DNA of 64,000 nucleotides from Methylobacterium sp. 77 (GTDB taxonomy: Bacteria > Pseudomonadota > Alphaproteobacteria > Rhizobiales > Beijerinckiaceae): NCBI RefSeq assembly GCF_000372825.1, contig NZ_KB910516.1, forward strand, positions 1,086,011 to 1,150,010. Direction: 5' to 3'. Shown in pieces: positions 26,605-35,738 of the stretch. The first letter of the stretch is position 1; each line of letters opens with the position of its first letter. The notes beneath the pieces were generated by a model that ran no database searches, was not told where the DNA came from, and saw only the letters and a list, made by a program, of their open reading frames with translations. Both the position numbers and the translations under genes were made by a program.

Positions 26605-27647
26605 ACCGGTTCGATTACGTTCGCGCCTCGTCGGTGGCCGACGCGGTCGCCGCCTTCGGTCCGGGCACGCAATATCTCGCGTCAGGCACCAACCTCCTCG
26701 ACCTAATGAAGGGCGGAATCACCCGTCCGGAGCGCATCGTCGACATCAGCCGTGTGCCGGGACTCGACGCCGTCGTGCGCCTTCCCGATGGGGCGACCCG
26801 CATCGGCGCTCTGGTGCGCAACAGCGCCCTGGCCCACGATCCGACCTTCGCCCAATCCTATCCCGCCGTGGCCGAAGCCCTGCTCTCGGGTGCCTCGGCG
26901 CAGTTGCGCAACGCCGCGACGACGGCGGGCAACGTCCTCCAGCGGACGCGCTGCCAGTATTTCTACGACCCCGCCAGCGCCTGCAACAAGCGCGCGCCGG
27001 GGGCCGGCTGCGAAGCGATCGGCGGCGAAACGCGGACCCACGCCATCCTCGGCTGGAGCGAGCATTGCATCGCCACCCACCCGTCCGATCTCTGCGTACC
27101 GCTGGTCGCCCTCGACGCGGTGGTGGAGATCGAAGGACCGAATGGCGCTCGCGAGATGCCGCTGGAGAGTTTTCATCGCCTCCCGGGCGAGCAGCCCGAG
27201 CGGGAGACCGAATTGGCTCCGGGCGAACTCGTCGTCGCCATCAGGCTGCCTCCCGAGGCGTCCTCCCTCGCGACCCATTCGCGCTATCTCAAGCTGCGGG
27301 AGCGGACGTCCTACGCCTTCGCGCTGGTGTCGGTCGCCGCCGCCCTGCGGATCCAGGCGGGCCGCATCGCGGATGCGCGGATCGCACTCGGTAGCGTCGC
27401 CCTCAAGCCCTGGCGGGCCCGCGAGGCGGAGAGCCTTCTCGCTGGCCGTGAACCGACCCCGGACCTGTTCGCCGAGGCGGCCGACATCGCCCTCGCCGAC
27501 GCGAAGCCGTCCGGTGACAATGCGGCCAAGGTCGAACTCGCGCGGCGCGTCGTGCGGCGTGCGCTCGCCCTTGCCCTGGCCGGAACGCCCGATCGTGTCC
27601 CCGCTCTGCCCGCCAGCCCCTTCTCGGGAGCGACCCATGATTCCTGA
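26601..27647 (+). CDS. paoB: Aldehyde oxidoreductase, FAD subunit with extra [4Fe-4S] ligands (PaoB-like)
   Basis: A 348-residue FAD-binding subunit of the CO-dehydrogenase/xanthine-dehydrogenase medium type. YLASGTNLLDLMKGGI is the FAD pyrophosphate loop. A Cys-bearing insert (Cys118, Cys128, Cys137, Cys156: RTRCQYFYDPASAC, GAGC, SEHC) matches the [4Fe-4S] insert of E. coli PaoB and the 4-hydroxybenzoyl-CoA reductase group. The GTG at 26601 overlaps the paoA stop by four bases, and the gene overlaps paoC by 11 bases, so this is a tightly coupled operon. Confidence 0.88.
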   Translation: MNRFDYVRASSVADAVAAFGPGTQYLASGTNLLDLMKGGITRPERIVDISRVPGLDAVVRLPDGATRIGALVRNSALAHDPTFAQSYPAVAEALLSGASAQLRNAATTAGNVLQRTRCQYFYDPASACNKRAPGAGCEAIGGETRTHAILGWSEHCIATHPSDLCVPLVALDAVVEIEGPNGAREMPLESFHRLPGEQPERETELAPGELVVAIRLPPEASSLATHSRYLKLRERTSYAFALVSVAAALRIQAGRIADARIALGSVALKPWRAREAESLLAGREPTPDLFAEAADIALADAKPSGDNAAKVELARRVVRRALALALAGTPDRVPALPASPFSGATHDS

Positions 27648-29886
27648 GCGCGAAACCTCAAACCGCATGCGCCACGGCGCCTCCATCGGCCAGCCGGCGA
27701 CCCGCAGGGACGGCGAGGCCAAGGTGACGGGCGCCGCCCGTTACACCGCCGATTTCAAGCCGGACGGGATGCTCCATGCCGTCATGGCGGTGAGCACCAT
27801 CGCCAAGGGCCGGGTCACGCATCTCGACATGGAGGCGGCGAAAGCCCATCCCGGCGTTAAGGCGGTGATGACCCCCGACAACGCGCCGGCGCTCGCTAAA
27901 TCCCCGGACGAGAAGGACAATCCCTTCAGCTTCCGGCTCAACCTGCTGCAGAACCACGAGGTTCGCTACGCGCACCAGCCGATCGCGGTGGTGATCGCCA
28001 CGACGCTGGAGGCCGCCACCGAGGGGGCCGTCCTGCTGGCGCCGCGCTACGCCGCCGAGACCCCGCATGTGGGCCTCGATGCGAGTGAACCCTTCGTGCC
28101 GGGAACCATCGGCGCCGGTTCGGCGACCTCGGAGGGGATCGGCGACGTCGAGGCCGGCATGGAGGCGGCCGAGGCCCGCCTCGTCGCCACCTACGAGACG
28201 GCGGCGCAGTATCACAACGCCCTGGAGCCGCATTCCACGGTGGCGCGATGGGACGGCGACAAACTAGTTCTCTACACTCCGACTCAGGCGCTCTGGGTCG
28301 CCAAGGGTCGCATCGCGGGGCTGCTCGGCATTCCGCCGGAGAATATCCACATCGTCAGCCACTATCTCGGCGGCGGCTTCGGCTCGAAGGGCTTCCTGTC
28401 CGCGCCGCAGATTCTCGGGATCATGGCGGCAAAGCTCGTGGGCAGGCCGGTGAAGCTCGTCACCCGGCGTGAGCAGATGTTCGGTCCGGTCGGCCATCGC
28501 GCAGAGACGCGCCAAACCCTGACCCTCGGGGCGAAGCGCGACGGCTCGCTGACCGCCTACCATCACCACACCCTGACCCAGACCAGCGCCTATGACGATT
28601 TCTTCGAACCGTCCGGCATCATCTCGCGCCACCTCTATGCCTCGCCCGCCATCGCGACGACGCATGAAGGCGTGCGCGGCGATATCGGCACGCCGATCTT
28701 CATGCGCGCGCCGGGCGAGGCCTCGGGCAGCGTCGCGGTGGAGAGCGCCCTCGACGAGCTTGCCCATACGCTCGGGATCGACCCGCTGGAGCTGCGCCTC
28801 AAGAACTACGCCGAGGTCGAGCCGATCACCGGAAAGCCGTTTTCTTCGAAGGCCTTGCGCGAATGCTACGCCCAGGGAGCAGAGCGGTTCGGCTGGGACG
28901 GGCGCCCTCTGGCGCCGCGGCGGATGCGGGATGCGGACGGCCTTCTCGTCGGCTGGGGGCTCGGCACCGCGACCTATCCGGCCAGCATGTTCCAGGGTGA
29001 GGCGCGGGCGACGATCCGGGCCGACGGCAGCGCACTGATCGAGACCGCGGCCCACGATATGGGCCAGGGCGCCTGGACCGTGCTCGCCCAGATCGCCGCC
29101 GACGGCACCGGTCTGCCGATGGAGCGGATCGACCTGCGGATCGGAGAATCCGACCTGCCCAATGGCGGGCTCGCCGGCGGCTCCACCGGCACGGCGACCT
29201 CCGGCATGGCGGTCCACAACGCGGCGAAGGCGGCGATCGCGCAGCTCTCCGAGCTGGCCACCAGCGATCCCGCCTCCCCCCTCTACGGGGCCGGCAATGC
29301 CGGCGTGATCGCCTCGGACGGACGCATCGCCCGCGCCGACGACCCGGCCCGGTCGGAGAGCTTCGCGGAGATTCTGGCGCGCGCCGGCCGGGATTCCGTC
29401 GTCGCCAAGGGACAGGGCGCCGGCGACCCGGCAGCGCAAAAAACCTATGCGATGCATGCACATGGGGCAGTTTATGCCGAAGTGAAGGTCGATCCCGATC
29501 TGGGCCAGATCCGGGTGACCCGCCTCGTCGGCGCCTTCGCGGCCGGGCGCGTCGTCAACCCGCGCCTCGTGCGCAGCCAGTATTACGGCGGCATGATCTG
29601 GGGGGTCTCCCTCGCCCTCCACGAACATGCGGTGATGGATCGCCGTTCGGGCCGGATCATGAACGCGAACCTCGCCGATTATCATGTGCCGGTGAACGCC
29701 GACATTCCGTTCGTGGAGGCGATCCTGGTGGAGGAGCACGACCCGCACGTGAACGCTCTCGGGATCAAGGGCGTGGGCGAACTCGGTATCGTCGGGACGG
29801 CCGGGGCCATCGCCAACGCCATCTGGCATGCTACCGGCATACGGGTGCGGGAGATCCCGATCACCCTCGACAAACTGCTGGATTGA
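27637..29886 (+). CDS. paoC: Aldehyde oxidoreductase, molybdopterin subunit (PaoC-like)
   Basis: The 749-residue catalytic subunit that oxidises aldehydes to carboxylates at a Mo-cytosine-dinucleotide centre. It begins with the a/b hammerhead (RRDGEAKVTGAARYTADF). It contains the cofactor loops GGGFGSKGF, a MRAPGEASGSVAVESALDEL segment and GGSTGTATSG. Near the end KGVGELGIVGTAG carries the expected catalytic glutamate (Glu715). Start at ATG 27637; ATG 27667 is an alternative. No XdhC/PaoD-type cofactor-insertion gene follows, which is unusual for this operon type. Confidence 0.9.
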   Translation: MIPERETSNRMRHGASIGQPATRRDGEAKVTGAARYTADFKPDGMLHAVMAVSTIAKGRVTHLDMEAAKAHPGVKAVMTPDNAPALAKSPDEKDNPFSFRLNLLQNHEVRYAHQPIAVVIATTLEAATEGAVLLAPRYAAETPHVGLDASEPFVPGTIGAGSATSEGIGDVEAGMEAAEARLVATYETAAQYHNALEPHSTVARWDGDKLVLYTPTQALWVAKGRIAGLLGIPPENIHIVSHYLGGGFGSKGFLSAPQILGIMAAKLVGRPVKLVTRREQMFGPVGHRAETRQTLTLGAKRDGSLTAYHHHTLTQTSAYDDFFEPSGIISRHLYASPAIATTHEGVRGDIGTPIFMRAPGEASGSVAVESALDELAHTLGIDPLELRLKNYAEVEPITGKPFSSKALRECYAQGAERFGWDGRPLAPRRMRDADGLLVGWGLGTATYPASMFQGEARATIRADGSALIETAAHDMGQGAWTVLAQIAADGTGLPMERIDLRIGESDLPNGGLAGGSTGTATSGMAVHNAAKAAIAQLSELATSDPASPLYGAGNAGVIASDGRIARADDPARSESFAEILARAGRDSVVAKGQGAGDPAAQKTYAMHAHGAVYAEVKVDPDLGQIRVTRLVGAFAAGRVVNPRLVRSQYYGGMIWGVSLALHEHAVMDRRSGRIMNANLADYHVPVNADIPFVEAILVEEHDPHVNALGIKGVGELGIVGTAGAIANAIWHATGIRVREIPITLDKLLD

Positions 29887-29991
29887 GGCGCGCGAGACGC
29901 CCGATCGTGGGGCGCCGGAGGCCGGATTGCGGGGGTTCAAGGCCGGATCGCGGGGCGCTGAGCCGATCGCCGAGTCTCGCCGCGATCCGGC

Positions 29992-30339
29992 TCAGATCGG
30001 GCGGAGGCGGCGCCTCTCGCGCGCATCGTCCATGGCCGCCGGAATACCGCTGAGCACACGGAGCGGGTGGGTGCGGACCGTGCGGAACCCATTCGGGATC
30101 GGGCCGCAACCGATGCAGACCGCATAGGTCCAGCGCAGCCAGAGGCTGGTGTTCTGCCGGTCGATTCCATCCTGGCGCTTTCGCGCCTCGGCGATGGCGG
30201 CCTTGATTTCGGCGGCCCTCTCATCGCTGACCGCCCGTCGTTGCTGAGCCGTGACGCTCGGCGGGTTCTGTCCCGGCTCTGCGCGGCAGGGCGATGACAA
30301 GACGCCTGCCACCGCCAACAATCCCAAGATCCATCGCAT
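29992..30339 (-). CDS. Small secreted hypothetical protein
   Basis: A 115-residue protein starting at ATG 30339 with a clear signal peptide (WILGLLAVAGVLSSPCRAEP). The mature part has a charged helical segment (AAEIKAAIAEARKRQDGIDR), a CIGCG pair near its middle and an Arg-rich C terminus. I do not recognise a family. The frame is open upstream to 30495, but that part lacks signal features. It is convergent with paoC. Confidence 0.55.
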   Translation of the reverse strand: MRWILGLLAVAGVLSSPCRAEPGQNPPSVTAQQRRAVSDERAAEIKAAIAEARKRQDGIDRQNTSLWLRWTYAVCIGCGPIPNGFRTVRTHPLRVLSGIPAAMDDARERRRLRPI

Positions 30340-30531
30340 GCGTGCCTCCGAAATCGCGGACGGCATTCCCCGTTTTCGGGACGCTACGGACGAGGCCGCG
30401 GAAAAGTTTCGGATCTCGGATCGTCGCGGACAATTCCGCACCATCGGAGCGGAGTTCCGCAGCCTGTCGCGGGCCCGCCTTCGAAGTTCGAGCACCTGTC
30501 GCGACCTCGCCTCGAACCTGACGAAGCCAGC

Positions 30532-32076
30532 CTAGACCACCAGCAGGTCCGCGAAGGTCAGCGCCACCTTCGTGTCGAGCACCGCGATGGTGAGGGCTCG
30601 GCCCGCTCCGCTTCCATCGGCATCGTAGGCGAGGATGCCGGTCTCGTGGTCGTAGAGAACGCGATCATCCGCATCGACCGCGCCCGACGCGACATCCTTG
30701 AACACGGATTCGGCGAGCGTGCCGCCGCCGAGGGCGGTGAAGATCTTGGCCGAGAGCGCGACGACATCGTCGGTGAGGGAGAAATCGCGGATGTGATCGA
30801 CATTGCCGGTGCCGGGCCTGGTCCGGAACAGGAAGGTGTCGTCCCCCGCGCCCCCCGTCAGGACGTCGTTGCCGCCCCCTCCCGTCAGCGTATTGGCGCC
30901 GCCATTGCCGGTGATGACGTTGGCTCGGGCATTGCCGAAGCCGTCGAGAGCCTCGGTGCCGAGGAGCTTGAGGTTCTCGATGGAAGTTCCGAGCCGGTAG
31001 CTCACCGTGCTCAGAACCCGGTCCGCCCCCGCTCCCGCGGCCTCCTCGATGATGTCGAGGCCGTCGGTGACGTAGGTATCGTTGCCGAGGCCGCCGCTCA
31101 GGCGGTCGGCTCCCCCCGCACCGTCGAGCCGGTTGGCGCCGTCGTTGCCGATGAGGATGTCGTCGCCGGAACCGCCCTTCGCCTTCTCGATGGCGACGCC
31201 GTTGGCGATGGTGAAGCCGCCGGTCAGGGTCTCTGAGGTGGAGAGCCAGCCGCCCCCGCCGATCTCGGCCTTCAGGGTCGCAGCGCGCAGGTCGATCTTG
31301 GCCGAACTCGCGCCGTCATAGACGATCGTATCGGAGCCGCCGGTATCCCAGATCGTGGTGTAACCGTGGTTGGCGTCGACATCGTCGCCGAAGCGATAGA
31401 CGTCGTTGCCGGTGTTGTGGGCGCGCGCGCCGTAGAGGTGCTGCAGCGCCGCGATGTCGATGGCGCCGAAGGAGCCCGGCTGGGCGTTGAGCGCGGTATT
31501 CTCGTCGCGTTCGGGCGTGAACGGGTTGTCCTCGCCCCAGAACGGAGAGATGTAGCCCATCACCGTGTAGATCTGGGAATTGAGGTTGCCGGTGCCGACA
31601 TCGCCCGGCTCGACAACGCCCGGCAGCCTGCCGTTCTCGCCGTCATGCGGATGGCCGAGGCCGAGGCTGTGGCCGATCTCGTGGATCCAGGTTTCGGAAT
31701 AGGTGCCGAGGCGGATCACGTCGGCGGCGGCCTCGACACTCTCCGGATCGATGCCCACGGCGGTTTCCAGCGAGGTGATACCGGGAGAGGGCGTACCGGA
31801 TTCGCCGCCGCCGCCGACATCGAGACGCTGGACGAGTTGGGCCTGAGCCGCATCGCCTTCGACGAAGTCGAGATTCGCGACGCTGCTGACGCCGTCGTAG
31901 ATCTCCTTGTAGAACGCCTTCCAGTCGCCCTCGTCGAAATCGTTGATCCCGTTGGCGTCGATGTCCTGCGACTTGAACCCATAGGTCAAGGTCGTGGCGT
32001 TCCAGGCGCCGTCGAGGATGAGACTGTCCACCACGGCATTCCCCGTCAGGGCGACAGGTCTGTAGAGGTCGGCCAT
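30532..32076 (-). CDS. Serralysin-like M10 metalloprotease with RTX calcium-binding repeats
   Basis: A 514-residue zinc protease. The metzincin site is HEIGHSLGLGH at residues 132-142, with the Met-turn near residue 173 (YTVMGYI). The C-terminal half has RTX-type repeats (GGSGDDILIGNDGANRLDG, GGAGGADRLSGGLGNDTY, GGGGNDVLTGGAGDDTFLF). There is no Sec signal peptide; such proteins leave the cell through a type I (ABC) exporter recognising the C terminus. No hlyB/hlyD/tolC-type exporter or protease inhibitor gene is nearby. The target protein is unknown. Confidence 0.9.
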   Translation of the reverse strand: MADLYRPVALTGNAVVDSLILDGAWNATTLTYGFKSQDIDANGINDFDEGDWKAFYKEIYDGVSSVANLDFVEGDAAQAQLVQRLDVGGGGESGTPSPGITSLETAVGIDPESVEAAADVIRLGTYSETWIHEIGHSLGLGHPHDGENGRLPGVVEPGDVGTGNLNSQIYTVMGYISPFWGEDNPFTPERDENTALNAQPGSFGAIDIAALQHLYGARAHNTGNDVYRFGDDVDANHGYTTIWDTGGSDTIVYDGASSAKIDLRAATLKAEIGGGGWLSTSETLTGGFTIANGVAIEKAKGGSGDDILIGNDGANRLDGAGGADRLSGGLGNDTYVTDGLDIIEEAAGAGADRVLSTVSYRLGTSIENLKLLGTEALDGFGNARANVITGNGGANTLTGGGGNDVLTGGAGDDTFLFRTRPGTGNVDHIRDFSLTDDVVALSAKIFTALGGGTLAESVFKDVASGAVDADDRVLYDHETGILAYDADGSGAGRALTIAVLDTKVALTFADLLVV

Positions 32077-32248
32077 GAGGCGGTCTGTCCTGAGGGTGAT
32101 CGCGGTCGCGGCCGTCTGATCCGGCCGCGCCGGTCTCTAAGCACGGTGCCCTGTCGCGAACAATCGACGAGGCCGGCCGCCCTCGATTCGTGCCGGCTTC
32201 GGGCGAGACGTGGTTGACGAGGTCTGAAACAGGCCCGGCGCAGTCGCG

Positions 32249-33046
32249 CTAGAGCCGCGTCGGCCCGGACGCATGGGCGTCCAACCACCCCAGCCCGTCC
32301 CCGGTCGCCCCGCGCGGATTGTATTCGCAGCCCACGCTCCCGGCATAGCCGAGCCGGTCGAGTTCGGCGAAGACGAAGGCGTCGTTCACCTCGCCCGTCC
32401 CCGGTTCGTGCCGCGCCGGCACGCTTGCGATCTGGACATGGCCGATCAGCGGCAGCAGGTGCGCCAGTCGCGTGGTCACGTCGCCGTGCAGGATCTGGCA
32501 ATGGAAGACGTCGAACTGGAGCTTGAGATTGGTGGCCCCTTCCGCGCGCAGCGCCGCGACGAGGGCGGCGGCGGCATCGACATCGTCGAGGAAGTAGCCG
32601 GGCATGGAGCGGCGGTTGATCGGCTCGATCAGGAGATCGAGCCCGTGCTCGGCGAGGCGACCGGCGGCGTGAAGCAGGGAGCGGCGATAGGCATCCATGG
32701 CGCGCGCGTCGCGCCACTCGGCGATGCCCGCCATCATGTGCAGGCGCGGGCAGCCGGTGGCCAGCGCATAGGCGAGCGCCGTCTCGATCCCCTCGGCCAC
32801 TGCGTCGAACCGGCCGGGCAAGGCGGCGAGCCCGCGCTCCCCGGCTGCCCAGTCGCCCGGCGGCATGTTGAACAGGACGAGGTCGAGCCCGCTGGCGGCG
32901 AGGCGCCGGGCGATCGCCGCCGGCGGGTGGTCGTAGGGAAACAGCATCTCGACGGCGGTGAAGCCGGCACGGGCGGCGGCCTCGAACCGGTCGAGGAAGG
33001 CGTGCTCGGTGAAGAGCAGGGTCAGGTTCGCGGCAAAGCGCGGCAT
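32249..33046 (-). CDS. Hydroxypyruvate isomerase-family TIM-barrel protein
   Basis: A 265-residue xylose-isomerase-like barrel. It starts with MPRFAANLTLLFTEHAFLDRF and has LLIEPINRRSMPGYFLDD, LKLQFDVFHCQILHGD and HVQIASVPARHEPGTGEVN, the metal-ligand order (Glu, Asp/His, His, Glu) of Hyi/OtnI. Candidate reactions are hydroxypyruvate to tartronate semialdehyde or 2-oxo-tetronate isomerisation. No glyoxylate-pathway or tetronate genes are adjacent, so the exact substrate is open. Confidence 0.82.
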   Translation of the reverse strand: MPRFAANLTLLFTEHAFLDRFEAAARAGFTAVEMLFPYDHPPAAIARRLAASGLDLVLFNMPPGDWAAGERGLAALPGRFDAVAEGIETALAYALATGCPRLHMMAGIAEWRDARAMDAYRRSLLHAAGRLAEHGLDLLIEPINRRSMPGYFLDDVDAAAALVAALRAEGATNLKLQFDVFHCQILHGDVTTRLAHLLPLIGHVQIASVPARHEPGTGEVNDAFVFAELDRLGYAGSVGCEYNPRGATGDGLGWLDAHASGPTRL

Positions 33047-33086
33047 GGCGGGCCTCGATCTCGATCCGTCTCGAACTCGGCGGAGC

Positions 33087-33815
33087 TCAATCCCGGATGA
33101 GCTTGCCCGTATAGACCACGGGGCCGGTCGGCAGGCCGGTTGCCGAGCCGTTCGGCGGCTCGACCGAGACCGCGAAGACGCCCTCGCCGCGCCGGGCCGC
33201 CTCCGAGCCGGCGGGCAGGGTCAGGCGGGCCGCATCCTTGCCGATCAGGCCCAGCGATTTCGGCGTCTTGTCCGCCCCCACATACCAGAGTTCGAGGCTG
33301 TGCCCCGCCGGGGCCTCGGCGCCGACCGGGCGCACCCGCACCGTCCCCGCCGCCGTATCGATGCTGACGATGAGGGCCGGAGCCTCGCCGCCGCTGCTGA
33401 CCACGGCGACGTAGCGCGCCTCGCCGGGACCTGGCTCTCCGACTCCGCCGGGGCGTGGACCGACGGCGATGAACAGAGCGAGCCCGGCCGCCAGCGCGGC
33501 GGCACCGGCCGTGGCGGCGCGCCACAGGCCGAGCTTTCGCGACAGGGAGGCCACGCGATTGTCGTTCGCGGCCGGAGACGGCGAGGTCCGGGCCGGCAGC
33601 GCGCGCAGGATCGCCGGCCAGACGCCCGGACCCGGCTCGCTCTCGGGCACGATGTCGGCGAGGGGCGCCAGACGGCGCTCCCAATCCCGCACGGCGGCGC
33701 GCGCCGCCGGGTCGACGGCGAGTTCGAGATCCATCGCAGCACGCGCGTCGGCGTCGAGCGTGCCGATCACGTATTCGGCGGCGCGCAGATCGCGCTCGGC
33801 GGGGTCCTCGGTCAT
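33087..33815 (-). CDS. Anti-sigma factor (RskA-like)
   Basis: A 242-residue single-pass membrane protein. The N-terminal cytosolic part (LRAAEYVIGTLDADARAAMD) matches the sigma-binding region of RskA-type anti-sigma factors; no zinc HxxxCxxC motif is seen. One TM segment lies at about residues 99-118. The periplasmic RskA domain contains GHSLELWYVG and GVFAVSVEPPNGSATGLPTGP. The start overlaps the sigma gene by four bases (ATGA), typical of cotranslated sigma/anti-sigma pairs. It should hold the sigma factor inactive until an envelope signal triggers release. Confidence 0.87.
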   Translation of the reverse strand: MTEDPAERDLRAAEYVIGTLDADARAAMDLELAVDPAARAAVRDWERRLAPLADIVPESEPGPGVWPAILRALPARTSPSPAANDNRVASLSRKLGLWRAATAGAAALAAGLALFIAVGPRPGGVGEPGPGEARYVAVVSSGGEAPALIVSIDTAAGTVRVRPVGAEAPAGHSLELWYVGADKTPKSLGLIGKDAARLTLPAGSEAARRGEGVFAVSVEPPNGSATGLPTGPVVYTGKLIRD

Positions 33816-34363
33816 GCCGGCCCCTCCAGGCAGCCGCGGAGGGCCGCGAGCCCGCGATGCAGCCAGGTCTTGATGGTGTTGACCGGCCGCTCGAACCGCT
33901 CGGCCAGTTCCTCCCGCGAGAATCCCTCGCAATAGGCGAGCACGACGCAGTCGCGCTGCGTCGCGTCGAGGCGGGACAGGCAGGTGCGCAGGGCGTCGCG
34001 CCCCAGGATCGCACCTTCATTGTCGTGGGGATCGGCCAGCCGCTCCACCCAGTCCACTCCGTCCTCGGTCACCGGCCCCTGAACCTCTCCCTTGCGGCGA
34101 ACCCCGTCGATCGCCCGGTTTCGGGCGATGGTACAGAGCCAGGGCAACGGGCGGCCCGCCTCCGGAGAGAACGAGCCGGCATTTTGCCAGATCCGGAGGT
34201 AGACATCCTGAAGCACATCTTCGGCCATGCCACGATCCCGCTGGATACGGAGCACGATGCCGAAAAGTTTCGGGGCGGTGAGATCGTAGAGCGCTCGCAG
34301 AGCCTGCTCGTTGCCGGATGCGACCGCCGAGATCAGGCGCGCCAGTGCCACATCGTCACGCAA
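33812..34363 (-). CDS. ECF sigma factor (SigK-like)
   Basis: A 183-residue sigma-70 family regulator. Region 2 includes YDLTAPKLFGIVLRI and DRGMAEDVLQDVYLRIWQNA. Region 4 includes LDATQRDCVVLAYCEGFSREELAERFERPVNTIKTWLHRGLAALR. The proposed start is TTG 34363 with AGAGGA 11 bases upstream; GTG 34351 is the alternative. It is cotranscribed with the anti-sigma gene. A palindrome at 34410-34427 lies 47 bases upstream and may serve in autoregulation. Confidence 0.9.
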   Translation of the reverse strand: MRDDVALARLISAVASGNEQALRALYDLTAPKLFGIVLRIQRDRGMAEDVLQDVYLRIWQNAGSFSPEAGRPLPWLCTIARNRAIDGVRRKGEVQGPVTEDGVDWVERLADPHDNEGAILGRDALRTCLSRLDATQRDCVVLAYCEGFSREELAERFERPVNTIKTWLHRGLAALRGCLEGPA

Positions 34364-34732
34364 GGGTCGGGGCGTCCTCTGTGCGCGACATGGTGAAGCC
34401 GTTCGATCTGTCGGGAACGTTACCGACGAGTCTTAATCGAGCGACGGCGCGCAGGCTACCGCATGGCGCGCAATCGATGTGGATCGACGCGCCTCTCTCC
34501 GGTCCGGCCCGCGCAAGGGAGCATCGAGAGGCGCATGAAGGGGTGCTCATGAGTGCAAGCACATGACTGAAAGCGTTCGCACGGTTGCGCCTGCGTGGGT
34601 GTTCGACGGCGAGCCGGCGACCTATCTCTGGACGGAGCCCGGCGATCCTTCGAGGATGCGGAGCCACGGGTCTTCCGGAGACCGCGCTTCGAGAGGCGGC
34701 GCTCCTGGACGAAGGACAAGGAAGCGGGATCG
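34364..34732. other. Divergent intergenic region between sigma factor and HtrA-like gene
   Basis: 369 bases with no credible gene. The only clear structure is the palindrome at 34410-34427. The rest is GC-rich DNA with some short direct repeats of GCATGA/GCTCATGA near 34537-34552. Promoters for both divergent genes should lie here; I could not assign hexamers. Confidence 0.35.
34410..34427. promoter_or_regulatory. 18-base near-perfect palindrome upstream of the ECF sigma gene
   Basis: GTCGGGAACGTTACCGAC reads the same on both strands at 16 of 18 positions and centres on AACGTT. Its GGGAAC part resembles an ECF -35 element, and its symmetry resembles a dimeric repressor operator. It lies between the divergent sigma and HtrA-like genes, so it could control either or both. 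Confidence 0.45.
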
Positions 34733-35707
34733 ATGACGTCGCACGGAGACTGGAAAATTCCCGCCGCCGTGCAGCCCAAGGCCGGCGACTACGCCTACGA
34801 CCTCGACCGGGCGCTGTCGGCGATCGTGTCGCTCTCCACGCGCATCCCGCCGGAGGCGTTCACCGCCGAGACCCTGGGCACGGAGCGCGCCGGCAACGGC
34901 GTGGTGATCCGCGACGACGGCCTCGTCCTCACCATCGGCTACCTCGTGACCGAGGCCGAGAGCGTCTGGATGACGACGCATGACGGACGCTCGGTCCCCG
35001 GCCACGTGGTCGGCTTCGACGCCGTGACCGGGTTCGGCCTCGTCCAGGCCCTGGGCGACCTGAAGCTGCCGCCGCTTCCGATCGGGCGTTCGGACAGCCT
35101 GAAGATCGGCGACAAGGCGGTGGTGGCCGGAGCCGGGGGCCGCACGCGCAGCGTCGCCGCCAAGCTGATCGCGCGCCAGGAATTCGCCGGCTACTGGGAA
35201 TACGTCCTCGACGAAGCCCTGTTCACCGCGCCCTCGCATCCGCATTGGGGCGGCACGGCCCTGATCGGCCCGGCGGGCGACCTGCTCGGCATCGGCTCGC
35301 TGCAACTGCAGCAGGGCGGGACCGACGGCCCGAAGGCGATCAACCTCGTCGTGCCCATCGATCTCCTGCCGCCGATCCTCGACGACCTCACCAATCGCGG
35401 GCGGGCGGATCGCCCGACCCGGCCCTGGCTCGGCCTCTATGCCAGCGACAGCGACGGCATGGTGGTGGTGATGGGCCTCGCCGATGACGGCCCGGCCGAG
35501 AGCGCCGACCTGCGCGTCGGCGACGTGCTCTCGGCGGTGGCGGGCGAGCCGGTGGAGGATCTCGTCGGGTTCTTCCGCCAGATCTGGGCGCTGGGCGAGG
35601 CCGGCGTGCGGGTGCCGCTGACGATCGAGCGCGACGGGCGCCCGATCAAGGTCACCGTGACGTCGAGCGACCGCGAGCGCTTCCTGGTCTCGCCGCAGCT
35701 GCATTGA
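34733..35707 (+). CDS. HtrA/S1C-like protein with PDZ domain and no catalytic triad
   Basis: A 324-residue protein from ATG 34733 with no signal peptide. Residues about 50-215 align with the trypsin-like core of DegP/HtrA ([14 protein letters not shown], the [17 protein letters not shown] loop, GDLLGIGSL). The triad is gone: the His position in LTNNHV is Tyr70 (LTIGYLV), the Asp position is Gly100 (VTGFGLV), and GNSGGAL is HWGGTAL with Gly173 in place of Ser. Residues about 230-320 form a PDZ domain ([23 protein letters not shown]). It is therefore probably a non-proteolytic binding protein or chaperone, perhaps cytoplasmic. It is divergent from the ECF sigma pair. Confidence 0.85.
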   Translation: MTSHGDWKIPAAVQPKAGDYAYDLDRALSAIVSLSTRIPPEAFTAETLGTERAGNGVVIRDDGLVLTIGYLVTEAESVWMTTHDGRSVPGHVVGFDAVTGFGLVQALGDLKLPPLPIGRSDSLKIGDKAVVAGAGGRTRSVAAKLIARQEFAGYWEYVLDEALFTAPSHPHWGGTALIGPAGDLLGIGSLQLQQGGTDGPKAINLVVPIDLLPPILDDLTNRGRADRPTRPWLGLYASDSDGMVVVMGLADDGPAESADLRVGDVLSAVAGEPVEDLVGFFRQIWALGEAGVRVPLTIERDGRPIKVTVTSSDRERFLVSPQLH

Positions 35708-35738
35708 TCGGGGCGGGTCACGGGTCTATCCCGTGGCC

